A stretch of DNA of 64,000 bases from Paenibacillus timonensis (lineage in GTDB: Bacteria; Bacillota; Bacilli; Paenibacillales; Paenibacillaceae): NCBI RefSeq assembly GCF_009725205.1, contig NZ_WNZY01000014.1, forward strand, positions 1 to 64,000. Reading direction: 5' to 3'. The notes under the pieces are model-generated. The model was not told the DNA's origin and did not search any database. It saw nothing but the letters and a program-made list of their open reading frames with translations. Position numbers and translations under genes: made by a program. This document shows, piece by piece, positions 32,821 through 42,273 of the stretch. Numbering within the stretch: position 1 is the first letter of the stretch; every line of letters starts with the position of its first letter.

Positions 32821-33795
32821 CTACAGCAGCTCTTTACGAAGCTGTTCCGGCGATTTCGGCGACAGCAAGCCAAACGGAATATCGAAGACGGTCTTTGCTC
32901 CCGACTGGCCAGCTTGCGACAGCTTGTACGCCGCACGAGCGTAAGCGACCAATACGCTAGCCGTAAATTCCGGATTGCTATCCAACTTCAGGCTAAACTC
33001 AATCAGCTGTGTGCTGTCCTCGCCAGTCCGACCGCTGCGCAGCACCATGCCGCCGTGCGGCATCGCGGAGTGGTTCGCCTTAAGTTCTGCATCACTAATA
33101 AAATGTACGGTCGTGTCGTAATCCGAGAAGTAGTTCGGCATCGACTTGATCTCTTGCTCAATCTTCGCCAGATCGGCTCCTTCCTCCGCAACCACGAAGC
33201 ATTCACGCAGATGCTTCTCGCGCGTGGACAGCTCCGGATTTTCACCTTGGCGCACGCGCTCAACTGCCGCTTCCACCGGAATTGTATACTGAACGCCGTT
33301 CTTCACGCCCGCCACGCGGCGAATCGCATCGGAATGCCCTTGGCTGACACCTTTGCCCCAGAACGTATAGTCGTTCCCTTCCGGCAGCACGGACTCGGCC
33401 AGCAGCCGGTTCAGCGAGAACAAACCCGGATCCCAACCGGTCGAGATGACGCTAACCGTTCCCGCTTTCTCGGCAACCTCGTTCACCTTCGCGAAGTACT
33501 CCGGAATTTTCGCATGCGTATCAAAACTATCGACGGTATTGAACATGGCCGCCAATTGCGGCCCTTGCTCTGGCAAGTCCGTAGCCGACCCGCCGCACAA
33601 AATCAACACGTCGATGTCGCCCTTATATTTTTCGATCTCGGAGATGTGAACCACGCCGCTCGCCGACGCCACCGCGTCCGGTTGTCTGCGTGAGAAAATC
33701 GCTTTCAGCTGGAAATCCGGATTTTGCTTCAACGCCAGCTCCACGCCCCGTCCCAAATTTCCGTAACCTACGATACCTACCCGAATTGTTGCCAC
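32821..33795 (-). CDS. ddh: meso-Diaminopimelate D-dehydrogenase
   Basis: 324 residues, normal for the family. The N-terminal Rossmann motif GIVGYGNLGRGVE binds NADP. SRRQPD, the CGGSATDLPEQGP segment and STGWDPGLFSLNR match diaminopimelate dehydrogenase. It reduces and aminates L-tetrahydrodipicolinate to meso-diaminopimelate in one step, which feeds lysine and peptidoglycan synthesis and bypasses the succinylase or acetylase routes. It is a single-gene transcript with its own terminator. Confidence 0.94.
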   Translation of the reverse strand: MATIRVGIVGYGNLGRGVELALKQNPDFQLKAIFSRRQPDAVASASGVVHISEIEKYKGDIDVLILCGGSATDLPEQGPQLAAMFNTVDSFDTHAKIPEYFAKVNEVAEKAGTVSVISTGWDPGLFSLNRLLAESVLPEGNDYTFWGKGVSQGHSDAIRRVAGVKNGVQYTIPVEAAVERVRQGENPELSTREKHLRECFVVAEEGADLAKIEQEIKSMPNYFSDYDTTVHFISDAELKANHSAMPHGGMVLRSGRTGEDSTQLIEFSLKLDSNPEFTASVLVAYARAAYKLSQAGQSGAKTVFDIPFGLLSPKSPEQLRKELL

Positions 33796-34110
33796 TGTAT
33801 ATCCTCCTTCATTATAGTCAATCTCGTCTTATGCTATGGACTAACCCCCATTGTAATTTACCCTTATCACTTTTTAAATAGTTAACATGCAAAGTTAGTC
33901 TTTTTGTTTAAAAAATATGTGCTTTTGTGCAAATGACACTGTATTTTTATGCAAATCTTAATTTCGACACTTCACAAATCAGTCACAATTGAGGTGCGAT
34001 TTCTTTACGATATAGCCCATTCTAGTCATACCCACCCCTTATTAATCATTGTAAAATGTTAATCGCTGTGATGAAATTCATAGACTATTCCGAATAGGAG
34101 CTAGATTCGT
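33796..34110. promoter_or_regulatory. Divergent promoter region of ddh and ycnJ
   Basis: 315 bases, AT-rich, with several TTGACA/TATAAT-like elements but no clear repressor palindrome. No CsoR-type site was seen, so the ycnJ-ycnI pair is not obviously under CsoR. Confidence 0.4.
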
Positions 34111-35808
34111 TTGAAAATTCGGCTGTACAAATGGAGTTTCATGGCGGCGGTAGCTTGCGCTGTCCTCTTTGTTCTGGCTCCGGTTTCCGCTTTTGCCCAT
34201 GCCTACGTCGTCTCTTCGGACCCGGCGGCCAATGTGATACTGGACACTTCGCCCGCTGAGTTTATGATCGATTTTAACGAACCTCTCGAGGAAGGGTTTC
34301 ACGAAATCGCCATCATAGGCCCAAACGGGGATAACGTAGCCGACGGGAAAGCCGAGATCGACCCCAACAAGCCTTCCCGACTGAGCGTCGCTATGCTGCC
34401 GGACTTACCAGAGGGATTGTATACGGCCAAATGGAACGTCGTTTCCGGCGACGGCCATGCCATCTCTGGAACGATTCCGTTCCAAATCGGGAAGGAGGCT
34501 TCAAACAGCAACCTTCCGATTCACCCCTCTACTGATGGTGGCAACTCCTTCCCGGACTGGAGTCTCGTACTAGTCCGCTGGCTGTTCTATGGAGGTACAG
34601 CGGGGTATCTTGGGGCTGTCGTATTTCATGCCTGCCTTCTCCCTCGCCGGAACAACACCTGGTCCGAACGTTTGAGAAGACGTAGCCGAACCGTATGGCT
34701 AACTGGCTTTATCGCTTCCACCACCAGTGTCCTGCTTAGTTTGCCACAGCAAACGGCTAGCGATGCCGGGGGAGGATGGCGGGAAGCGTTCGACCCCGTT
34801 CTTTGGCGTCAAACACTGGCGTATACGACCTTCGGGGAGATCTGGAAAATTCAGCTTCTGCTGCTTGGAGGATGGCTCTTGTGGACTTTGTTCCTTCTCC
34901 GTGCCAGCCGAATGACCCGGCCACGTCTATTTCCGCTGGGCGGTGCGATGGTATTGAGTTTGGGCCTGCTCCTCACCAAGGCCTTCATCGGACATGCCGC
35001 CACCGCCGAGGCGCAGGGGATCGCCGTTACGGCGGACTTCCTGCATTTGGCCTCGGCGCTGATCTGGCTGGGCGGCGTTGGCGCCTTAGCGTACTTGCTT
35101 CCGGTGACAACTCAACACGCCGCTGCAAGCCGTGATCACCCGTCCGTATCGCCTGAGAATCATTTGTATTGGCGTGCGATCCGGCGCTTCTCGATCCTTG
35201 CCTTCTTCATGGTCGCCATCCTGTTGGGGACCGGCGTTTATAGCAGTCTGTTGCATGTGCCGACCTTATACTCGCTTACGCATACGGCGTATGGCCGCAT
35301 CCTGTTGGGGAAGATTGCTCTGACACTAATCTGCCTGCTGCTTGGAGGTTTATCCTTCCTGCGTGGACGACGGGCAGAAAAGTCGCTAAACGCCGGCGTA
35401 TGGTACGAATTCGGAACAGGTTTAGTGGTGCTCATTTTGGCCGCTGTCCTGGCAAATTTACCGACGGCCGCAACAACCCCAGGTCCTGCCAAGCTAACGG
35501 AGCGGTTGGATGACGGGACAAAGGTGACGATATACGTTACTCCAAATGTCGTAGGAACCAACCTTTTTCAAGTATACGTTCACGGGCCAGACGGAAACCT
35601 ACGCAACGACGTAGAGCAAGTGACGCTTGAGTTGACTTCAAAAGAAATGGATATGGGCAAAACGGAAATCATTTTCCCCGGCGATTCGCCGCCGGAAGCC
35701 CGTGAGCTCATGACAATGGGCGGCCGTTGGAACGTTCATGTCCATATTCTGACGAAATCGCTGGATCGCTACGATTACGATACGGAGCTGACGGTAGGAA
35801 ATCCATAG
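34111..35808 (+). CDS. ycnJ: CopC-CopD fusion copper transport protein (YcnJ-like)
   Basis: 565 residues from a TTG start (34111) after TAGGAGC. The TTG start gives a full signal peptide (KIRLYKWSF... to SAFA) and a mature N-terminus beginning His (HAYVVSSDPA), the residue expected for Cu(II) binding in a CopC domain. About 95 residues of CopC are followed by a CopD membrane domain of around eight helices and a C-terminal soluble domain. YcnJ-type proteins import copper or deliver it to the membrane. First gene of a pair with ycnI, 51 bases apart. Confidence 0.9.
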   Translation: MKIRLYKWSFMAAVACAVLFVLAPVSAFAHAYVVSSDPAANVILDTSPAEFMIDFNEPLEEGFHEIAIIGPNGDNVADGKAEIDPNKPSRLSVAMLPDLPEGLYTAKWNVVSGDGHAISGTIPFQIGKEASNSNLPIHPSTDGGNSFPDWSLVLVRWLFYGGTAGYLGAVVFHACLLPRRNNTWSERLRRRSRTVWLTGFIASTTSVLLSLPQQTASDAGGGWREAFDPVLWRQTLAYTTFGEIWKIQLLLLGGWLLWTLFLLRASRMTRPRLFPLGGAMVLSLGLLLTKAFIGHAATAEAQGIAVTADFLHLASALIWLGGVGALAYLLPVTTQHAAASRDHPSVSPENHLYWRAIRRFSILAFFMVAILLGTGVYSSLLHVPTLYSLTHTAYGRILLGKIALTLICLLLGGLSFLRGRRAEKSLNAGVWYEFGTGLVVLILAAVLANLPTAATTPGPAKLTERLDDGTKVTIYVTPNVVGTNLFQVYVHGPDGNLRNDVEQVTLELTSKEMDMGKTEIIFPGDSPPEARELMTMGGRWNVHVHILTKSLDRYDYDTELTVGNP

Positions 35809-35859
35809 GAATCACCGATTACCGAACTATCCATTTTTCAATAAAAAGGAGATTTAGCC

Positions 35860-36603
35860 ATGTTCAATCCCACTCGTTCTTCCGGTAAGCGTGTTTGGCA
35901 TTATGCCGCCGCCCCCGCTATCGCTTGGATTCTGATATTCACCATCTTCACCGGGACAGCCAGCGCACACGTTACCGTTAAACCAAGCCAGTCCACCCCA
36001 GGCGCCTGGGAAACTTACAGCCTCAAGGTACCTGTTGAGAAAGACATCCCCACCGTCAAAGTGGCGCTCAAAATCCCAGAAGGCGTTGCCTTTAAACAAT
36101 ACCGCCCGGTACCGGAGTGGTCCGTGGATCTAACGAAGGCGGAAGATGGAACGGTCACCGCCGTCACCTGGACGGCCGAAGGCAACGGGATCAGCGCCGG
36201 GGAGTTCCAGCAGTTTGAGTTCGTCGCACAGAACCCCAGCGAGAACGCGGAACTAGCCTGGGACGCCTTCCAGTATTACAGCGACGGCAGCGTGGTGGAA
36301 TGGACTGGGGCAGAGGGTGACGATCGGCCGCATTCGCTGACGGTCGTAAGCGCCGCGGAGAGCAGCGAACAGGGCGAACATTCTGCCGCCGGGCATGATC
36401 ACGGCAGCACCAAGGAGGATGCCACGACCAGCAACGTGGAGGCAAGCCCCGCTACCGTCGAAGCTCCCGGTGCCGCCTCCTCAAGCGGCAGCAGCTTTTC
36501 TGCCGGGACCGTGGCCCTCGTGCTCTCGGCATGCGCTCTGCTTGTTGCACTCGCAGCCTTGTGGGCTGCACTGCGCGCCGGACGCAAACGCAAGACAACC
36601 TAG
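35860..36603 (+). CDS. ycnI: YcnI-like copper-binding protein (DUF1775)
   Basis: 247 residues. A signal peptide ending TASA is followed by HVTVKPSQSTPGAWETY, so the mature protein begins with the His that forms the mono-histidine brace of the DUF1775 family. The domain runs to about residue 160. A linker with GHDHGS and Ala/Ser-rich sequence leads to a C-terminal membrane helix and a basic stop-transfer end (RAGRKRKTT). It is probably anchored on the outer membrane face, handing copper to YcnJ. Confidence 0.9.
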   Translation: MFNPTRSSGKRVWHYAAAPAIAWILIFTIFTGTASAHVTVKPSQSTPGAWETYSLKVPVEKDIPTVKVALKIPEGVAFKQYRPVPEWSVDLTKAEDGTVTAVTWTAEGNGISAGEFQQFEFVAQNPSENAELAWDAFQYYSDGSVVEWTGAEGDDRPHSLTVVSAAESSEQGEHSAAGHDHGSTKEDATTSNVEASPATVEAPGAASSSGSSFSAGTVALVLSACALLVALAALWAALRAGRKRKTT

Positions 36604-36610
36604 TCATTCA

Positions 36611-36667
36611 AAAAAGCAGCGGTTCTCTCGGATACATCGTCGCATCAGAGAGTCCGCTGCTTTTTTT
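36611..36667. terminator. Bidirectional terminator between ycnI and the MFS gene
   Basis: AAAAAGCAGCGG...CTCTC pairs with GAGAG...CCGCTGCTTTTTTT, with A- and T-runs on opposite sides, between convergent genes. Confidence 0.85.
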
Positions 36668-36683
36668 ATGGCAATATATCGAT

Positions 36684-37910
36684 TTATCTCATGCCGACTG
36701 GGGGTTGATCGTAGGGTTCCCTGCCTATCTTCTGCCGTTCCCGGGGAACAACAAGCAGGCAGCACAGTGCCAGTAGCATCCCGGCCGATGCGCTGATGAA
36801 CAACGCCGGGTAGCCGAAAACGTCAATCAGCCAGCCAAGCAGCGGCGGCGACGTAATCGCTGCCAAGGAGGATACGAAGTAATAGATCCCTGTGCGCGTC
36901 CCGATGCTCTCCTCCCGCCCGGTGGCAACAACCCAAGGGTAAGAGTTAATGTTGATGCACGCCCAGAAGATTCCTCCGACAATGAGCAGTACCCGCAGCC
37001 ATAGGACGGAATCAACGAAGATCATCGCACCGAAAATTACGAACAATCCGGCAACCCCGATCGAGATGATCATCTTCTTCCCGAAGCGCGCTCCCAGCCA
37101 GCCGCTCGGCAGGGCAAACAGCAGGAAGGCTAACGAGAAGAACGTCAACGAAAACGAGGCCTCCGCATCGCTCATGCCGACCTGTTTCGTGCCGTACAAC
37201 GTGAATAAAGCCTCAACTCCCTGATAAGCCACAAACCAGAAGAAAATTGCCGCCAAAATCAACACGGTCGTCTTGTCCAGCTGGTCCTTAATTCGAATTT
37301 GCGGCTTCGGTTCCTGGGCCGCCGCGGCGTGCCCTGCTAACCCCAACCCCAACGCGGCCGGTTCGCGAATGACCGCCTTTAACACAAACAAGCAGATGAC
37401 CATCACGACCCCAGCAAATAGAAACGGTACATAGGAGCCGATGCCATAGAGCTGGGAGCCGATCCCGAAGGCTAGCACCGAGCCGATGCCGCCCATAAAA
37501 TTGATCACGCCGTTGGCTTGGGTCCGCTGCGGTTCCGGCGTAATGTCCGGCATCAACGCGACCGTCGGCGCCCGGAACAAGCTCATCGACAAATTCATTA
37601 ATACCATAAACAATACCAGAGTCACGAATCCGGTATGCCACGGAATCAGCGTGGCAAACACGGCGCCCAGTGGCATGCCGATCAACAAATAAGGCATCCG
37701 CCGTCCGTACCGGGTATTTGTCTTATCGCTGCGGTGTCCGATCCATGGCTGCAATACAATGGCGAAGTAATTATCGATCGTCATCATGAACCCGATCATG
37801 GCGGCGCTCTTCAAATAGTCGTCCAAAAAAAGCGGAACGAACGCATTGTACAACGCCCAGGTCAAGCTAATGCTAAAAAAACCAAGTCCCAGCAGCCATG
37901 TTTTTTTCAT
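36684..37910 (-). CDS. MFS transporter, SLC45/GPH-like
   Basis: 408 residues with about twelve hydrophobic segments. DNYFAIVLQPWIGHRSDKTNTRYGRRMPY carries the cytoplasmic loop motif seen in the SLC45/sucrose and GPH sugar symporter-like MFS group, and a second RxGKK-type loop (ARFGKKMI) lies in the second half. The substrate is probably a sugar or glycoside but is not determined. It lies four bases after the glycerophosphodiesterase gene, so the two are likely an operon. Confidence 0.85.
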   Translation of the reverse strand: MKKTWLLGLGFFSISLTWALYNAFVPLFLDDYLKSAAMIGFMMTIDNYFAIVLQPWIGHRSDKTNTRYGRRMPYLLIGMPLGAVFATLIPWHTGFVTLVLFMVLMNLSMSLFRAPTVALMPDITPEPQRTQANGVINFMGGIGSVLAFGIGSQLYGIGSYVPFLFAGVVMVICLFVLKAVIREPAALGLGLAGHAAAAQEPKPQIRIKDQLDKTTVLILAAIFFWFVAYQGVEALFTLYGTKQVGMSDAEASFSLTFFSLAFLLFALPSGWLGARFGKKMIISIGVAGLFVIFGAMIFVDSVLWLRVLLIVGGIFWACININSYPWVVATGREESIGTRTGIYYFVSSLAAITSPPLLGWLIDVFGYPALFISASAGMLLALCCLLVVPRERQKIGREPYDQPPVGMR

Positions 37911-37913
37911 CCG

Positions 37914-38651
37914 CTACACCCCTTGTTTCGCCAGCAGCTCCGCCAGGCGGTCCGGGAAATCGGTGATGATGCCGGCTACGCCAGCGTTAATCAACGCCAA
38001 CATCACCTTCGGATCGTTTACGGTAAACGGGTGATACACAACCTCGTTGGCTTTAGCCAGGGTCACGAGCTCCGGTGTCAACGCGTACTGGTAAGCATGG
38101 AGCGCTTCCGCGCCGATCCGTTTCGCATAATCCCAAGGCTCGTACAAGCCTTCCATGTACAGAATGCCAGTGCGAATGTCCGGAGCCAGTCTTTTACATT
38201 CAACCAGGGAGTAATGATTAAAACTTGAAATGATGACCCGTTCGCTCAAACCATAATGCCGTACCGCATCCACCACTTTCTGCTCAATGCCGGGATAGAG
38301 CACGACGCCGGTTTTCAGCTCGATGTTCACGATCGTGTCCGTGCCGCGCACGAGGTCCAGCAGCTCCTCCAGCGCCGGGATACGTTCACCCGCGAAGTCT
38401 TCATGAAACCAGGAGCCTACCTCCCGTTGCTTGATTTCGGCCAACGTCAAATCTTTGACCCACTCCGACGTTCCTGCCGTCCGTTGCAGCGTTTCGTCAT
38501 GAATCAGAACCAGCTGTCCGTCGCGAGTCATCTGCACGTCTGTCTCGATGCCGGTTGCCCCCATCTCCAGGGCTTTGGCAAATGCCAGCATCGTGTTCTC
38601 CGGGTAATGCCCCGCCGCCCCGCGATGCGCGAAATTGATGATATCGGTCAA
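37914..38651 (-). CDS. Glycerophosphodiester phosphodiesterase
   Basis: 245 residues from a TTG (38651) nine bases after AGGAGG; the in-frame ATG at 38660 directly abuts that site and is unlikely. Catalytic motifs are clear: the HRGAAGHYPENT active site, ETDVQMTRDG, LIHDET and VNIELKTG with the metal-binding Glu. It hydrolyses glycerophosphodiesters to glycerol 3-phosphate and an alcohol. No signal peptide is seen, so it acts in the cytoplasm. First gene of a pair with an MFS transporter. Confidence 0.9.
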   Translation of the reverse strand: MTDIINFAHRGAAGHYPENTMLAFAKALEMGATGIETDVQMTRDGQLVLIHDETLQRTAGTSEWVKDLTLAEIKQREVGSWFHEDFAGERIPALEELLDLVRGTDTIVNIELKTGVVLYPGIEQKVVDAVRHYGLSERVIISSFNHYSLVECKRLAPDIRTGILYMEGLYEPWDYAKRIGAEALHAYQYALTPELVTLAKANEVVYHPFTVNDPKVMLALINAGVAGIITDFPDRLAELLAKQGV

Positions 38652-38794
38652 AAGGATCATCCTCCTAGGGATTTTATTTAAAATTAATATTATCCATCCC
38701 TATAGTATAATCCTGCATTGTTAGGCCCATATAAAAAAAGCTCCGCGATTTCCGGCCTTCTCCCAACGAGATTTGACCCTTTGCGCCTCTTTGC

Positions 38795-38859
38795 ACGATT
38801 ATCCCTTTCATTCAGGAATAGGGGATCGAGACCACAACCTGATGCAACGGGATAATCGT
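38795..38859 (-). ncRNA. Nested hairpin in the leader of the glycerophosphodiesterase gene
   Basis: ACGATTATCCC (38795-38805) and GGGATAATCGT (38849-38859) form a perfect 11-bp stem around a 43-base interior, with an inner CAGG...CCTG pairing. It is about 135 bases upstream of the phosphodiesterase start. Whether it is a leader RNA, an operator or a remnant repeat is unknown. Confidence 0.4.
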
Positions 38860-38924
38860 CAAGAGAGACACCCTAGCCTGTTTGGCCTAACGAAAACGAA
38901 CTTTTTCTCTACTTCGAAAAAAAA

Positions 38925-38951
38925 CGTGCGACTGCCAATGCAGCCGCACGT
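38925..38951 (-). terminator. Terminator after the flavodoxin-like gene
   Basis: On the minus strand ACGTGCGGCTGC and GCAGTCGCACGT pair with one bulge or mismatch, followed by TTTTTTTT. Confidence 0.8.
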
Positions 38952-38997
38952 CCCGTTCTCGGACAGCCCACTCGTCCAATCACCTGCTTTCGTCCCG

Positions 38998-39564
38998 TCA
39001 GGAACGATTTACCGTCACCGGCTCAGCCTTCCGCAGCTCGGCGTTTAACGCCTCGGCGTCGCGAACCGCGCGGATATCCTTCAGCACCTCACCCGGCTTG
39101 CTACCTTTTCCAATCACGTAACCGGCAAAGGTTAAGCCGACGAAATCAAATGTATACTGCATCTGCTGAATGAGCGGCAGCGCTTTGATTCGCGGATTGT
39201 CGCCGCCAACCACGATGGCATATGCCGTTTTGGCCTCCATCCGCTCTTTGAAGTTGAAGCGAACGTCACGAAGGCTTTGTGACCAGCGATCGATGAAGTT
39301 TTTCATTAGACCCGATGCTCCGTACCAATATACTGGTGTGGCGAAGACCAGAATATCATGCTCCAGCACCTGCAAGATGAGATCGTCGTAATCATCATCC
39401 ACCGGATCAAACCCGCCTTCTTCGTGACGTTGGTCGTGAATCGGCTTGATTTCTTTCTCTCGCAACACGATATTCGTAAAGGGGATCCCCTCTAATGCCA
39501 GTCGCGTCAACTCCTCCGTATTCCCTCCGGTCCTTGCACTTCCTTGAATGACTGCAATGCGCAT
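38998..39564 (-). CDS. Flavodoxin-like NAD(P)H-dependent FMN reductase
   Basis: 188 residues. GSARTGGNTEEL near residue 8 is the phosphate-binding loop for FMN, and ATPVYWYGASGLMKNFIDRW near residue 76 is the second FMN loop, typical of the NADPH-dependent FMN-reductase/iron-sulfur flavoprotein family. It probably reduces flavin or quinone-like substrates in the cytoplasm. It stands alone on the minus strand with its own terminator. Confidence 0.85.
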   Translation of the reverse strand: MRIAVIQGSARTGGNTEELTRLALEGIPFTNIVLREKEIKPIHDQRHEEGGFDPVDDDYDDLILQVLEHDILVFATPVYWYGASGLMKNFIDRWSQSLRDVRFNFKERMEAKTAYAIVVGGDNPRIKALPLIQQMQYTFDFVGLTFAGYVIGKGSKPGEVLKDIRAVRDAEALNAELRKAEPVTVNRS

Positions 39565-39701
39565 TCCCCTGCACTCCCCTTCTTCATTCTCAAGCGAAAA
39601 CTTCCCGAATTACGCCTACTTATGTTATACGATGGGCGGACTCATTTATGCCAATCTAAAAAAGTTTATGGCGGTTTTTCGCGAAACGTGCAGGGGGTTG
39701 T

Positions 39702-41363
39702 CTAGTAATGGGCGGGCATTATGACGCCGGGACCGGATACGGAGTCGTTCCGCTCCATTGACCATACCTCATTTCCGCCGAGGCTTATCGGATAAGCTCG
39801 GCCGCCGAACTCCAGCAGGCCGTCTACCGTTCGAACGCTCAGGCCAACCAATGACTTGGGCTCGCCGCTGCGGTCCGTGACGAGCCGAGTTCCGTACGGA
39901 AAGCGGCAGTAGAGCTCCCCATTCCGGTAAACGGTGCTGCCTTCACGCGTATTAACTAGCTCGAACACTGTTCCGTCCACCGTCCGGGCATAAGCGGTTT
40001 CCTCCGCCGGCACTTCGCCGTGATCCATCGGATAAGGCAGCAGTCCGGTGAACCACAGCTCCTCCTCCGGTGTTGGCAAGATGCCGCACAGTCTCTCCAC
40101 GTAGTCGAGCAGACACAGAATCGCAGGGGAGTAGGTCTCCGTGTATCCTTCTTCTCCCGTCCACGGGCTAAGACATTGCGAGAACCGCTGCATGCGGACC
40201 ATCGCCGAGAGAATCGGCTGCAGCACCCAGGTCAGCTCCACATACCTTCCGTGGTGCTCAAACGCGTGCGGAGCACGGATCAGGCTAAGGAAGTTCGTCG
40301 TTCCCGCCCAAGTGTTATAAGCCGACGACGGATCGAACCGCGGGTCGTCCAACGCGATCGAAGTAAACGGATATTTGGCGAAGAACTTCCGTGAGTTCAA
40401 TAAATAGCGGCGCAACGACGAAGCAAAAAACTCCTCGTCTCCTACCTCGCAGGCCAATACGCGCAGCAGCACATCGGACTGGATACGAACAAACTGTCCG
40501 CTCGCATCCACGTCGTAGAAGAATCCGTCCTCCGCATCGAAGCAAAACTTCATCAGGCTGGACAAGCTCTCCTCCGCTTTCGTCGCCCAATCCATGCCAG
40601 AGGCCATCCCGAGCTCTGCGGCGATGTCCGCCAAATAAGTTCGCTGGCAATATACATTGGCCGTCAGGTCCGGCGCCAAGAGCGGCAGCACCGGCGAATC
40701 CGGATCGTACCGACGCGGGTCGCCCAAATGCGGCGTATCCGGTACATGCCAGAAGCGCGGGGATAAATCATGACCCGTATCGAACGTGCAAAACGCCTCG
40801 ACGCATCCCGTCCCCCGCGTATCGCGGAACGCGGCCAACCAGGCGTCATGCCGTTCCATGGCGCGGTACATCTTATCCAGGAATGCCCGGTCCGACCGCC
40901 CATTCAGCCGGTAATGGTTCCATACGGAACGGGCCAGCGGCGTGACCATTTGAATTTGCCGATACGCCGGCCCGGCTCCGGTCACTTTGTACGGCATCAG
41001 GCCATCGGACCTTTGGTAGTCGGCGAACAAAGCAAAGCCCGCTTGCGCCACCGACGGCACGAAGCGGCTGAGCAGCTCGGCATTGATCGTCCCGGTACTT
41101 TCCAGCCAGGTACCGAGATATACGCCGCCTTCATGCAGCACCGGCACGCCGCTCACCGACGGCACGATGCAGTCGAGCAGTTTTCGCACGCCGGCATAAT
41201 AGACGATCTCCAGCGGACTCCCTTCGTTAGCTGCAAATTTGACGCCCGAGGCGGCAAACTCTTCCAGGATGGCGCGATCCGCGTTTTTGCGCAGCCCTTC
41301 TTCGCTTACAGTCGACAGTACATCCAGCTTGCGAAGCCGCTCTAGTACACCCGTCTCGCCCAC
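39702..41363 (-). CDS. (alpha/alpha)6-barrel glycoside hydrolase, MGH1/GH63-like
   Basis: 553 residues from a GTG start overlapping the GH43 stop. There is no signal peptide. The segments QRSDGLMPYKVTG, AFCTFDTGHDLSPRFW and YNTWAGTTNFLSL are compatible with the (alpha/alpha)6 glycosidases of the MGH1/GH63/GH37 type, with an acidic pair likely as catalytic residues. The linkage cleaved is unknown. It is last gene of the sugar locus and presumably acts inside the cell on oligosaccharides released by the ABC importer and the GH43 enzyme. Confidence 0.65.
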   Translation of the reverse strand: MGETGVLERLRKLDVLSTVSEEGLRKNADRAILEEFAASGVKFAANEGSPLEIVYYAGVRKLLDCIVPSVSGVPVLHEGGVYLGTWLESTGTINAELLSRFVPSVAQAGFALFADYQRSDGLMPYKVTGAGPAYRQIQMVTPLARSVWNHYRLNGRSDRAFLDKMYRAMERHDAWLAAFRDTRGTGCVEAFCTFDTGHDLSPRFWHVPDTPHLGDPRRYDPDSPVLPLLAPDLTANVYCQRTYLADIAAELGMASGMDWATKAEESLSSLMKFCFDAEDGFFYDVDASGQFVRIQSDVLLRVLACEVGDEEFFASSLRRYLLNSRKFFAKYPFTSIALDDPRFDPSSAYNTWAGTTNFLSLIRAPHAFEHHGRYVELTWVLQPILSAMVRMQRFSQCLSPWTGEEGYTETYSPAILCLLDYVERLCGILPTPEEELWFTGLLPYPMDHGEVPAEETAYARTVDGTVFELVNTREGSTVYRNGELYCRFPYGTRLVTDRSGEPKSLVGLSVRTVDGLLEFGGRAYPISLGGNEVWSMERNDSVSGPGVIMPAHY

Positions 41364-41364
41364 C

Positions 41365-42255
41365 TCACATCCCCCCTTCTTTCGGGAACGCGCTCAATCG
41401 TCCGCCCCGCTCCTCCACCGGAATGAAGATCGGACGCTCATTCGGGCTATCGTTCGGCGTATGGATGGCCAGGCGCAGCTCCCCTGCGAATGTCCGGAAT
41501 ACCATGCCGTGTCCGCCGTCTCGCTTGTACAGCGGTTCAGCGTCCTGCACCCAAGATCCATCGATATCGTCTTCAGCCTGCCGGGCGCAACCGATCGTAT
41601 AGCCGCCGTCGCTGAAGCTGGACCAGAGCAGCAACAGCTCGCCGGTTCCGGCACGGTAAAGGAACGGACCATCCGTGACATAATTGGCCCCGCCGCGAAT
41701 CCCTTCGGCCCATGGCGCCTCGGAGGCCCGGAACAGCAGCACAGGCTCGGACACTGCCCGATCTAGCTCACGGCTCAAGCGGACGGCGCAAATCTCCCCG
41801 TCCTGCACTTGAACCCATTCATGGCAGAACACCATCCAGGGCTCTCCATGCCGATCGACATAAAACGTTCCGTCCAGGCATTCCCAATCGCGCGGCGTTA
41901 ACGGCCCATCACCGAGCGGCCGAAACGGGCCAAGCGGGCCTTCCGCCACCAGCGTTTGCGTGCCCCGGCATCGCCCGTCCGCCTTGAAGGTGGCGAACAT
42001 GTAGTACCGGCCTTGCCACTCGTGCACCTCCGGTGCCCAGTAGTTGAAGTCCGACCAGAAGTCCGGGGCCGGCCGGAACGCCGGGTACGGGCCTTCCCAG
42101 ACCACCAGGTCCGTGCTCATGTAAACGTCGAACCCGCGCGGCTTTCCTTTCCAGCATGTCTCACCAATCGTGCCGTACATATAATATTTGCCTTCCGCTG
42201 GCTCCGGCAGAACAAACGGATCCCGGATATGGATGTCCGATAACATTAAGTTCAC
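41365..42255 (-). CDS. Glycoside hydrolase family 43-type enzyme
   Basis: 296 residues, all one five-bladed propeller, no signal peptide. The catalytic-base Asp is in HIRDPFVL (residue 12), WAPEVHEWQGRYYMF carries a conserved Glu, and CLDGTFY supplies the pKa-modulating Asp. Where many GH43 members have an EGP acid motif this one has TDGPFLYR, as I recall in some subfamilies, so the acid residue needs structural checking. Likely an arabinosidase or xylosidase acting in the cytoplasm. It lies 18 bases after the permease gene. Confidence 0.8.
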   Translation of the reverse strand: MNLMLSDIHIRDPFVLPEPAEGKYYMYGTIGETCWKGKPRGFDVYMSTDLVVWEGPYPAFRPAPDFWSDFNYWAPEVHEWQGRYYMFATFKADGRCRGTQTLVAEGPLGPFRPLGDGPLTPRDWECLDGTFYVDRHGEPWMVFCHEWVQVQDGEICAVRLSRELDRAVSEPVLLFRASEAPWAEGIRGGANYVTDGPFLYRAGTGELLLLWSSFSDGGYTIGCARQAEDDIDGSWVQDAEPLYKRDGGHGMVFRTFAGELRLAIHTPNDSPNERPIFIPVEERGGRLSAFPKEGGM

Positions 42256-42273
42256 AACAGTTCCCTCCTATCC

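Larger units (their letters stand above)
38661..38997. promoter_or_regulatory. 337-bp spacer with an RNA-like hairpin, glycerophosphodiesterase promoter and a terminator
   Basis: It holds an AT-rich probable promoter for the phosphodiesterase (about 38670-38715), a T-run preceded by a GC-rich segment (38732-38760, possible weak terminator), a nested hairpin at 38795-38859, and the terminator of the flavodoxin gene at 38925-38951. Confidence 0.5.

Noticed and set aside
32631-32960. 109-codon plus-strand frame after qox
   Set aside because: It spans the ddh terminator and runs into the ddh gene on the opposite strand.
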